Below are positions 24,828-31,964 of a stretch of 64,000 nucleotides of DNA, piece after piece. Source of the DNA: Paractinoplanes ovalisporus (GTDB lineage: Bacteria; Actinomycetota; Actinomycetes; Mycobacteriales; Micromonosporaceae); the NCBI RefSeq assembly GCF_016834655.1, contig NZ_JAENHP010000004.1, positions 434,001 through 498,000 of the forward strand, written 5' to 3'. Within the stretch, counting starts at the first letter, position 1. Each line of letters starts with the position of its first letter. A program made the position numbers and the translations under genes. The notes under the pieces were generated by a model. The model ran no database searches and was not told where the DNA came from. It was given only the letters and a program-made list of their open reading frames with translations.

Positions 24828-26279
24828 TCAGCCGGTGAAGCCGGCGAAGATCTTGCTGAAGTCGAACGGCGACTGGGCGATGTTGGTGCACTGGAACAGC
24901 GCGCCGTTGCAGGCGTTCTTGTCGCGGTTGGCCTCCCACCAGGAGACGAACCCGATGTGGTTCTGGTTGGCGAAGGCGACCAGGTCGCGGGCGTCGGCCA
25001 GGCCGAAGACACCCTGGTCGTCGTTGACGCCGATCATCGGGGTGACGCCGACCATCTTGAACGCGGCCGCGTCGCTGTTGCCGTAGACCGACTTGATCTG
25101 GTCCTTCGTGGACTTGACGGCCTGGATCGCCAGGTTGCCGTAGTCCTGCCCGGCCCGGCCGTAGTCCATCGCCATGATGTTGACCAGGTCGAGGTCGACG
25201 CCGGCGTTCTTGGCCGAGCGCACCACGTTGAGGCCGTCCGCGGTCAGGCCCTCGGGCAGCACCGGCAGGGTCAGCGAGATCTTCAGGCCCGGGTTGGCCT
25301 TCTGCAGGGCGGCCAGCGCGGTCGAGCGGCGGGCGATCGTGGTCGGGTCGGCCACCGCGGCGCCCTCGATGTCGAGGTCGATGTACTTCAGGTTGTACGC
25401 GGAGACGACCGCCTGGTACTCGGCCTGCAGGGCGGCCACGCTGCCACAGGCCTGGGCGAGCTCGACGCCGGTGGCGCCACCGAACGAGACCTTCACGTCG
25501 CCGCCGTTCGCCCGTACGGCGCTGATCTGGTCGGCGAACTGCTTGGCGCGCGGGTCGAACGCGGCGAACCAGCTCGCCTTGCAGCCGGCGCTGGTGACGA
25601 AGGCGAGGCTGAAGGACTTGACGTTGCCGCTCTGGCCGAGCTGGCTGAGCGTGGTCGAGCCGTTCGAGAGCAGACCCATGTCCACGTACGGGGCCACGAG
25701 CACCTTGGCTCCGGAGGCCGGCGGTGCGGTGGTCGTCGGCGGGTTCGTCGTGGGTGCGGTCGTCGGCGGCTTGGTCGGGGCCGTCGTCGGGGGCCGCGTG
25801 GTGGGGGCGGTGGTCGGCGGCTTGGTCGGCGCCGTGGTGGGTGCGGTCGTCGGCACCGAACCGCCCCCGCAGGCCGCACCGTTGATCGTGCAGCTGGTCG
25901 GGGCGCCGCTGCCGTTGACGATGAAGCCGAACTCGGCCTTCGCGCCGGCCGGGATCGTCGGGGCGTACGCGGGGTTCTTCGCCGTCGAGACGCCGCTCGC
26001 GGTGCTGATCGTCGCATCCCAGAAGCTGCCGAGCTTGGCGCTCGCGGGCAGGCCGAAGGCGAGCTGCCAGCCGTTCACGGCCGAGCCGGTGCCGTTGGTG
26101 ATCGTGTAGCGGGCCTGGTAGCCCGTACCCCAGTCACTGTCCTTGCTGAACGACGCGGTGAGGACGCCCGCGGCCTTCGTGGTCGGGTTGGTGGCCGCGA
26201 CTGCCGCGCCGACGCCGCCCGCCACGGCGACGACCGCGGCCGAGGCATAGATGGCGAGGCGCAGACGGCTGCGTTGCAT
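24828..26279 (-). CDS. Secreted chitinase: CBM2 + Pro/Thr linker + GH18
   Basis: This 483-residue exported enzyme has a signal peptide ending near AVAAT, then a cellulose/chitin-binding CBM2 (about 35-130; YQARYTITNGTGSAVNGWQL, paired cysteines near its end). A long TAPTKPPT-repeat linker (about 140-190) and a GH18 barrel (about 195-483) follow. The catalytic motif is YIDLDIEG with the essential Glu at its end; VKVSFGGATG and MAMDYGRAG mark other barrel strands. It resembles the bacterial ChiD-like group. It should act with the LPMO encoded 13 kb away on chitin. Confidence 0.93.
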   Translation of the reverse strand: MQRSRLRLAIYASAAVVAVAGGVGAAVAATNPTTKAAGVLTASFSKDSDWGTGYQARYTITNGTGSAVNGWQLAFGLPASAKLGSFWDATISTASGVSTAKNPAYAPTIPAGAKAEFGFIVNGSGAPTSCTINGAACGGGSVPTTAPTTAPTKPPTTAPTTRPPTTAPTKPPTTAPTTNPPTTTAPPASGAKVLVAPYVDMGLLSNGSTTLSQLGQSGNVKSFSLAFVTSAGCKASWFAAFDPRAKQFADQISAVRANGGDVKVSFGGATGVELAQACGSVAALQAEYQAVVSAYNLKYIDLDIEGAAVADPTTIARRSTALAALQKANPGLKISLTLPVLPEGLTADGLNVVRSAKNAGVDLDLVNIMAMDYGRAGQDYGNLAIQAVKSTKDQIKSVYGNSDAAAFKMVGVTPMIGVNDDQGVFGLADARDLVAFANQNHIGFVSWWEANRDKNACNGALFQCTNIAQSPFDFSKIFAGFTG

Positions 26280-26356
26280 GGGTGACTCCGATCGCCGGGG
26301 TTATCGAGCGGAATCGAGTCTCGGCGTCGGCGCGTTAAACAGTCTTGCGGAGAGCC

Positions 26357-26923
26357 TTAAAGATCCTTAAATACCTTCAAGCCGTCCAGTACGAGGGAGA
26401 GGTAGCGCCGCCACGCGTCGGGTTCGGCCGAGGACCGCAGCACGCCGGCGTTAGCCCGCATGAGCAGGCTGATGTCCTGACGGGCGAAATCGGGGCGCAA
26501 CCGGCCCGCGGCCTGGGCCCGCCGGATCACCTGGGTGGCACCCCGCTGGGCCGTCGCGAGCAGGTCGGCCAGCCGTTCGTCGTCGTCGAACCGGCTGGTC
26601 ACCAGCAGCTCGGACAGGCCACGGTCGGTCGCCTGGATCTCGAAGAGCCGGGTCAGGTAGGCCACGAACGCGGCCCAGGGATCGGTTTCGGCCAGCGCGG
26701 TCTCGGCCAGTTCCACATAACCGCTCATCTGGCTCGCGAAGACCTCGGCGACCAGGTCGCGGCGGGTCGGGAACCGGCGGTACAGGGTGGCGTTGCCGAC
26801 CCCGGCCCGACGCGCGATCTCGTCGAGCGAGGCGTCCAGGCCGTGCTCGGCGAAGACCTCACGGGCCGCGGCCAGCAGCGCGGCCCGGTTACGCTGCGCG
26901 TCCGCACGCAGTCGATCTGCCAT
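26357..26923 (-). CDS. TetR-family transcriptional regulator
   Basis: This 188-residue protein opens with RNRAALLAAAREVFAEHG, and its helix-turn-helix reads SLDEIARRAGVGNATLYRRF followed by PTRRDLVAEVF. The ligand domain is of the common SbtR-like (TetR_C_33) actinobacterial type. It is divergent from the dienelactone hydrolase gene with 59 bases between them, so that hydrolase is a likely target. It is also upstream of the chitinase on the same strand, 77 bases away, so readthrough is possible. Confidence 0.93.
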   Translation of the reverse strand: MADRLRADAQRNRAALLAAAREVFAEHGLDASLDEIARRAGVGNATLYRRFPTRRDLVAEVFASQMSGYVELAETALAETDPWAAFVAYLTRLFEIQATDRGLSELLVTSRFDDDERLADLLATAQRGATQVIRRAQAAGRLRPDFARQDISLLMRANAGVLRSSAEPDAWRRYLSLVLDGLKVFKDL

Positions 26924-26982
26924 GGGTGACAGGGTACCGACGGGACCGGGGATCGATCCCCGCTTGGTGTTAGCGTCGCGCC

Positions 26983-27735
26983 ATGCAGACGACTACCGTG
27001 CAGATCCCCGCCCCGGACGGGACGGCCGACGCCTACCTCGTGGTGCCCGACGGCGCCGGCCCGTTTCCGGGCGTGCTGTTCTTCATGGACGCTTTCGGAC
27101 TCCGTCCGCGCATCGCCGAGATGGCCGAGCGGATCGCCGAGCGGGGATTCGCCGTCCTGGCGCCCAACATCCTCTACCGGGGTGGCCCGTCGCCGCTGGT
27201 CTCGGCCGAGGAGCTGGCCGACAACGAGAAGCGTGGCGCCGCCTTCGGCCGGTTGATGCCGCTGATCCAGGGGCTGACCAGGGATGTGGTCGCCGCCGAC
27301 AGTGAGGCCTACCTCGATTTCTTCGCCGCCCAGGCGGGTGTGGCCGAGGGGCCGGTGCTGATCGTCGGCTACTGCATGGGTGGCCGCAGCGCCCTGGTGG
27401 CGGCCGAGGCCCACCCCGACCGCATCACGACGGTCGCGAGCTTCCACGCCGGGCGGGTCGTCACCGACCAGCCCGACAGCCCGCACCTGGGCGTCGGGGC
27501 GATCACCGGCGAGGTCTACTTCGCCCACGCCGACAACGACCAGTCGATGACGCCCGACCAGATCAAGGTGCTGGACAGCGCGCTCGAGGAGTCCGGCGTG
27601 ACCTGGACGTCCGAGGTCTACGCCGGGGCGCCGCACGGCTTCACGATGTCGGACACCGCGATGTACAACCGCGAGGCCGAGCAGCGCCACTGGGTCAACC
27701 TGTTCGCCCTGCTCGACCGATTCGGGTCGCGCTAG
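26983..27735 (+). CDS. Dienelactone hydrolase family protein
   Basis: This 250-residue cytoplasmic α/β hydrolase has the nucleophile elbow GYCMGG with Cys in place of Ser, as in true dienelactone hydrolases. The catalytic His lies in APHGFTM and the Asp lies in the segment around FAHADNDQSMTP. It hydrolyses an ester or lactone; the physiological substrate is not clear. The 3' end overlaps the convergent SnoaL-like gene by four bases. The divergent TetR gene probably regulates it. Confidence 0.92.
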   Translation: MQTTTVQIPAPDGTADAYLVVPDGAGPFPGVLFFMDAFGLRPRIAEMAERIAERGFAVLAPNILYRGGPSPLVSAEELADNEKRGAAFGRLMPLIQGLTRDVVAADSEAYLDFFAAQAGVAEGPVLIVGYCMGGRSALVAAEAHPDRITTVASFHAGRVVTDQPDSPHLGVGAITGEVYFAHADNDQSMTPDQIKVLDSALEESGVTWTSEVYAGAPHGFTMSDTAMYNREAEQRHWVNLFALLDRFGSR

Positions 27736-28097
27736 TTGGCGTAGAGGCCGGGGAAGAAGCGGTCGGTCGCCGTCACGTCGTAGACCTGCCGCACCTCGGT
27801 GACCCGGCCGCCGGCGACGGTCAGGAACTCCACCATCCGGGCCGTCCCGAACGGCGCCCGCAGGTCGTAGACGAGCGCGGCGCCGTCGTCGGCCCGGGTC
27901 TGCCCGACCACGTCGACCCCGTCGGCGAAGGCCGCGATCCGGTGCAGCACCTGCACCAGCTCCTCGTCGTCGACCGGCGCGTCCAGGTTCCATTCGATCT
28001 CGGCGTCCGGTGCGAGCATCTGCCGCACCGCGACCCGGTCGTCGCTGGTCCAGGACTTCGTCCAGAAGGACACGACGTCCATCAGCTCCTCCTTCAT
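27732..28097 (-). CDS. SnoaL-like / NTF2-fold protein
   Basis: This 121-residue protein has the small cone-fold pattern of the nuclear-transport-factor-2 superfamily: VVSFWTKSWTSDDRVAVRQM, LAPDAEIEWN and a C-terminal MVEFLTVAGGRVTEVRQVYD strand pair. Members act as isomerases, cyclases or binding proteins, and the sequence alone does not say which. It is coupled to the upstream epimerase-like gene by an ATGA overlap (28094-28097), so the two probably function together. Confidence 0.85.
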   Translation of the reverse strand: MKEELMDVVSFWTKSWTSDDRVAVRQMLAPDAEIEWNLDAPVDDEELVQVLHRIAAFADGVDVVGQTRADDGAALVYDLRAPFGTARMVEFLTVAGGRVTEVRQVYDVTATDRFFPGLYAN

Positions 28098-29125
28098 CGG
28101 GCCACACCGGCCGTGGGCTTGGCGGGCATCGGGTCGGGGAACTGGCCGTGGCCCAGCAGCGCCGCGGTGGCCTGCGCGACCCGGTAGGCGGCGAGCCCGT
28201 CGCCATACGGGTTGCCGGCCAGCGCCATCACGTCACGGCGGACCCGGCTCTCCAGCAACGTCGCGACCTCGCCCGAGATGGCCGCCGGGTCGGGCTGCAC
28301 CAGCCGGGCGGAACCGGCGTGCAGCGCCTCGGCGTGCCGGGCCTCCATGCCGATCATCAGGACCGGGCAGTAGGCGGCCAGCGACTGCTCGACCAGGTCC
28401 TCGTCGTCGGTGACGACCAGGTAGGCCTGGGTGAGCAGGGTGGCGAAGTCGAGGCCGGGTGCGCAGTCGGCGGCCCGTACGACCTCGAGGTCTTCGAAAC
28501 GGGCGGCGAGGTAGCGCAGCGCGGGGGCGATCGCCTCGGCCCGCTCGGCGGGGACACCCAGCACGACCGTACGGCGTTCACGCGGCGGGGCGACGAGGGT
28601 CCGGGCCGCCAGCAACTGGGCCGCGTCCTGGGCCGTTCCGCCGGTGAGCAGGGTGTCGCCGGCGATCACGCGCTCGTCCAGCAGGTTCATCGCGGCGAGC
28701 GGGGTGGCCGCCAGGTGCACGGTGGTGATCTGGGCCAGCAGGCGGCGCTGCGATTCCAGGGCCGAGACCGAGCCGAGCTCGCCCGAGCGCCGTCCGGCGT
28801 CGACGGTCATGATCGGCACGCGCCGCCAGAACGCCGCCAGCGCCGGGGCGACGCCGTCGCGCACGACCACGGCGGCCGGAGTGCGGACCGCCCACAGCTC
28901 GTCGAAGCGGCGCATGGTCTCGGCGTCGTCGGCGCCGGCGGGCAGGGTGATCTTCGGGGTGAGCCCGAACGCGGCCAGGACCGTGCCGACCGTGTCGGGG
29001 TCGGCTCCGGTCGCTACCGGGACCGGGGTGAGCCGGCCCTGCTCGCGCATGGCGAGCGCGACCGGCGCGAGCCGCATGGCCTCGGCGGGAGTGCCGGCGA
29101 CCAGATGGACTTCGGGCAACGACAT
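28094..29125 (-). CDS. Divergent UDP-GlcNAc 2-epimerase (WecB-like) homologue, probably altered activity
   Basis: This 343-residue protein has the fold landmarks of non-hydrolysing UDP-N-acetylglucosamine 2-epimerases (GTPAEAMRLAPV at the start, IMTVDAGRRSGE in the middle, AGNPYGDGLAAYRV at the end), but several landmark residues differ. The usual HGD loop reads VRDGV, the VEAG Glu is Asp, and the region where HRREN with its catalytic His is expected reads GVPAERAEAI. It may be a binding protein or a changed enzyme. GGAGAG precedes ATG 29125, and the SnoaL-like gene is coupled downstream. Confidence 0.8.
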   Translation of the reverse strand: MSLPEVHLVAGTPAEAMRLAPVALAMREQGRLTPVPVATGADPDTVGTVLAAFGLTPKITLPAGADDAETMRRFDELWAVRTPAAVVVRDGVAPALAAFWRRVPIMTVDAGRRSGELGSVSALESQRRLLAQITTVHLAATPLAAMNLLDERVIAGDTLLTGGTAQDAAQLLAARTLVAPPRERRTVVLGVPAERAEAIAPALRYLAARFEDLEVVRAADCAPGLDFATLLTQAYLVVTDDEDLVEQSLAAYCPVLMIGMEARHAEALHAGSARLVQPDPAAISGEVATLLESRVRRDVMALAGNPYGDGLAAYRVAQATAALLGHGQFPDPMPAKPTAGVAR

Positions 29126-29370
29126 CGATCTCTCCGAGGGCGTGCGCAGGTGGGCCGCGAGCCGGTGGAGGTCACGCGCCGTAATGGGAACGGCTTGGAC
29201 GCTATTTCAGTTACTGAGCGTGATTCAAGTCCTGCGGCCTGGGAGGCGGTGCACTCTGGCCGAACGGCCTAACCCAGACATCTCAGGCGCGCCATGTTGG
29301 TACAAAAACGGACATGACCGGATTGCTCAGCGTCGCGACGTCGACATTACGTCGCGTGATTTCGGATCGG

Positions 29371-30303
29371 TCAGCCGCGCGGGTTGTCGAGCAGCGACGG
29401 GTCGTCCCGAAGCAGGGCGGCGAGGCGCCGGGCGGCCATCTCGGTCTCTTCCGGTCGCTCGACCTGCAACGGGATCGGCTGCGGCAGCGGGGTCGGCATG
29501 CCCCGCTGCTCGGGCACCGGGCCCCGCCCACGCTCGGAAGCCGGCGGCTCGGCCGGCGCGCGGTGCTGCTCGGGCTGGATGCGGCGGGTCGTGCCGGCCG
29601 TGTCTTCCTGCGGAGGCGCGGGCGGGCGCTGCGACGGCATCGCGGCGGCCGGCGGCACCGGGGGCGGCGGCGTGGCCGCGAACGGGTGGGGTTCGTAGGT
29701 CATCGGCTGGCCGCCGGAGGCCATGCCGAGGTCACGCAGACGCGCACCCAGGTCACGCGACGACTCGCCGGGGTCGCGGGTCGGATAGCGCGGGTCGGGC
29801 TCGGCCGGCGGGGGCGCCGAGTCGAACGAGCCGTAGCGGCGCTCGGCGGTGTCGGACTCGGCGTAATAGCGGTCGTCGGGGGCGGCCGAGGTGGGCTGGG
29901 CCGGATAACCGAACGTGGCCGGGCCGAAACGGTCCTGATCGTCGTGGCTGAGCCGGCGGGTCTCGCCGCCCACGGGATCGGCGACGGGTCGCGCGGGCTC
30001 GTCGGCCTCGATGTCGAAGTCGGCGTGGCGGGGGCCGGCGGGCTCGGGTGCCAGGGCGGCCGCGTTCTCGGCGTTCACCTGGACCTGGCCCTCGGACACA
30101 TAGAAGTGCAGCAGCAGCGGATCGCCGGAACCCTCGACGCCGACGCTCACGCCCAGCTCGGGGTGGCGCGCGACAACGGCCGCGACCGCCTCGACGAGCT
30201 CGGTCACGGCCTGCGGGGTGCCAGGAGCCTCGCCCGAAGCCCGCCGTCGCAGCTCATCGCGGCGCGCGAGCTTGTCGAGAGCGTCATCAAGTCCGCCTCG
30301 CAC
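29371..30303 (-). CDS. Conservon-associated Pro-rich hypothetical protein
   Basis: This 310-residue protein starts at GTG 30303 with GGAAGGA upstream. The first 100 residues form a small folded domain (VTELVEAVAAVVARHPELGV; DPLLLHFYVSEGQVQVN). The remaining two thirds are disordered, rich in Pro, Arg and acidic residues, and end with a helix AARRLAALLRDDPSLLDNP. It lies 122 bases after the conservon GTPase on the same strand and looks like the last member of that operon. I do not recognise a named family for it. Confidence 0.75.
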   Translation of the reverse strand: MRGGLDDALDKLARRDELRRRASGEAPGTPQAVTELVEAVAAVVARHPELGVSVGVEGSGDPLLLHFYVSEGQVQVNAENAAALAPEPAGPRHADFDIEADEPARPVADPVGGETRRLSHDDQDRFGPATFGYPAQPTSAAPDDRYYAESDTAERRYGSFDSAPPPAEPDPRYPTRDPGESSRDLGARLRDLGMASGGQPMTYEPHPFAATPPPPVPPAAAMPSQRPPAPPQEDTAGTTRRIQPEQHRAPAEPPASERGRGPVPEQRGMPTPLPQPIPLQVERPEETEMAARRLAALLRDDPSLLDNPRG

Positions 30304-30425
30304 CTGATCTTCCTTCCGTAGCGGGTCTCGCCAGATACCACTCTGCCCGCTCGGAGGCCGATTTGGGAACCTCGATCTTCGCGACCCCTCGCACACCCGC
30401 CTTCAGGGGTACGAGGACACCGCCG

Positions 30426-31064
30426 TCAGGAATGCGTGGACTTCTGCCGGATGGCCTTGTCGAGGGCCTGATCGAGCACGACGAGCAGCGCGTCGCGGAC
30501 CGACCCGCGGAAACGGGCGTCGAACGCCAGCACCGGCACGTCCTCGCGGACGGCCAGGGCCCAGCGCACTTCATCCAGGCTGTAGCTCATTTGACCGTTG
30601 AACGTGTTGACGCCGACGACGAACGGAAGCCCGGCCCGCTCGAAGTAGTCTACGGCGGGATAACAGTCGTCGATCCGGTTGGTATCGACCACGACCAGCG
30701 CGCCGAGGGCGCCCTTGATCAGGTCGTCCCACATGAACGCGAAGCGCGACTGTCCCGGCGTACCGAAGATGTAGAGCTTCAGCGTCTGGTCGATGGTCAG
30801 GACGCCGAAGTCCATCGCGATGGTCGTCGTCGTCTTCATCGTGGCCTGGCCGGGGTCGTCGATACCCACGGCCGCGGAGGTCATCTCGGCCTCGGTGGTC
30901 AGCGGCGAGATCTCGGAGATGGCGCCGACGGTGGTCGTCTTGCCCACGCCGAAGCCGCCCGCGACGATGATTTTGACCGGGACCGGCGCCCTCTTCGGGC
31001 GGTCCCCGCCACTGCCGACCGCGGCCGTGCCGACGTGGCGGTCAGGTGATTGCTCGTAGTCCAC
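30426..31064 (-). CDS. Conservon GTPase (CvnD-type)
   Basis: This 212-residue small G protein of the conservon family has the P-loop IIVAGGFGVGKTTTVGAISE, the switch segment after MKTTTTIAMDFG, the LYIFGTPGQSRF motif in place of DTAGQ, and LPFVVGVNTFNG. Start GTG 31064 overlaps the DUF742 gene by 23 bases. In streptomycetes CvnD works with CvnA, B and C as a membrane-associated signalling complex resembling eukaryotic G-protein-coupled systems. This is a standard family member. Confidence 0.95.
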   Translation of the reverse strand: MDYEQSPDRHVGTAAVGSGGDRPKRAPVPVKIIVAGGFGVGKTTTVGAISEISPLTTEAEMTSAAVGIDDPGQATMKTTTTIAMDFGVLTIDQTLKLYIFGTPGQSRFAFMWDDLIKGALGALVVVDTNRIDDCYPAVDYFERAGLPFVVGVNTFNGQMSYSLDEVRWALAVREDVPVLAFDARFRGSVRDALLVVLDQALDKAIRQKSTHS

Positions 31065-31503
31065 GGATCACTCGCATGATGGTCTCAGGGTCGGGGGTCT
31101 CGTTGTCCAGCACGTGGACGTCCAGTTGGCCGGCGGCCCGCAGGTCGCCGACGAGGATGCGTGTGACGCCGAGATGCAGGCGCAGCCGGGCGGATATCTC
31201 CGCCACGGAGACTGGCTCGCCGCAGAGGCCCACGATGGCGCGCATCTCGGGGGAGAGGCGCACGGGACCGGCGGCGGGGTTGACGGTCACCTGGGTTTCC
31301 ATCCCGATGTCGGGATCGGTGCCGTCGGTGCGCCCGGACGTGATGACGAACGGGCGGAGGCCGGAGGTCTGCTCCGCGGCCGGCGGCTCGGAGTCCCGGA
31401 TCGCGGGACTGTAACCGCCGGCCGAGAGCGGGCCGGACTGCAAGAACGGGCGGACACTCGGCCGAGCCGGGTACGCCGGGTCGTCGCTGTCCGGATAGGT
31501 CAT
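31042..31503 (-). CDS. Conservon DUF742 protein (CvnC-type)
   Basis: This 153-residue protein has a disordered N-terminus (about 1-55) and a C-terminal winged-helix-like DUF742 domain: VRLSPEMRAIVGLCGEPVSV, SARLRLHLGVTRILVGDL and the ending NETPDPETIMRVIRGL. ATG 31503 overlaps the stop of the roadblock gene (ATGA). DUF742 proteins are the CvnC component and connect the roadblock protein to the GTPase. Confidence 0.95.
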   Translation of the reverse strand: MTYPDSDDPAYPARPSVRPFLQSGPLSAGGYSPAIRDSEPPAAEQTSGLRPFVITSGRTDGTDPDIGMETQVTVNPAAGPVRLSPEMRAIVGLCGEPVSVAEISARLRLHLGVTRILVGDLRAAGQLDVHVLDNETPDPETIMRVIRGLRAIT

Positions 31504-31964
31504 TGCTGAACGGCGTTCTTCAACTCGGCGATCAAACGCGGGCTCAGAGCGCCACCGGCCCGGGTGGCGAACAGCGTCATCTCGTACGCGAGGGTGCCGA
31601 GATTGGCCGAGCGGTCCGCGATGACACCCAGCACCGAACCGGCGCTGATCGCGGTGACCAGGAGATACCCGTCGGCCATGTCGATGATGACGCGGTTCAG
31701 CGAGCCCAGCCGGTACCAGCTCGCGGCGCCGCCGGCCAGGCTCGTCAGACCCGAGACGACCGCGGCCAGGCGCTCGGCGTTGGGCCGGTCCTTGATCGCC
31801 GACATCGCCATCAGCAGGCCGTCGGACGACACCGCGATGGCCTCGATCACGCCGGCGGTTCCGGAGGTGAAGGAGTCCAGCAGCCAGTTGAAGGTCTTGG
31901 CCTCCGCGCTCAGCTGTGACTGGGCGTAGCCGTTACCGGTGTCGGTGCTGTAGGGGGAAGTCAT
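31500..31964 (-). CDS. Conservon roadblock/LC7 protein (CvnB-type)
   Basis: This 154-residue roadblock/LC7 domain protein (FNWLLDSFTSGTAGVIEAIA; VSSDGLLMAMSAI; VIIDMADGYLLVTAISAG) is likely a regulator of the conservon GTPase. ATG 31964 overlaps the kinase stop as ATGA; a longer upstream frame is only a shadow of the kinase gene. Confidence 0.95.
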   Translation of the reverse strand: MTSPYSTDTGNGYAQSQLSAEAKTFNWLLDSFTSGTAGVIEAIAVSSDGLLMAMSAIKDRPNAERLAAVVSGLTSLAGGAASWYRLGSLNRVIIDMADGYLLVTAISAGSVLGVIADRSANLGTLAYEMTLFATRAGGALSPRLIAELKNAVQQ

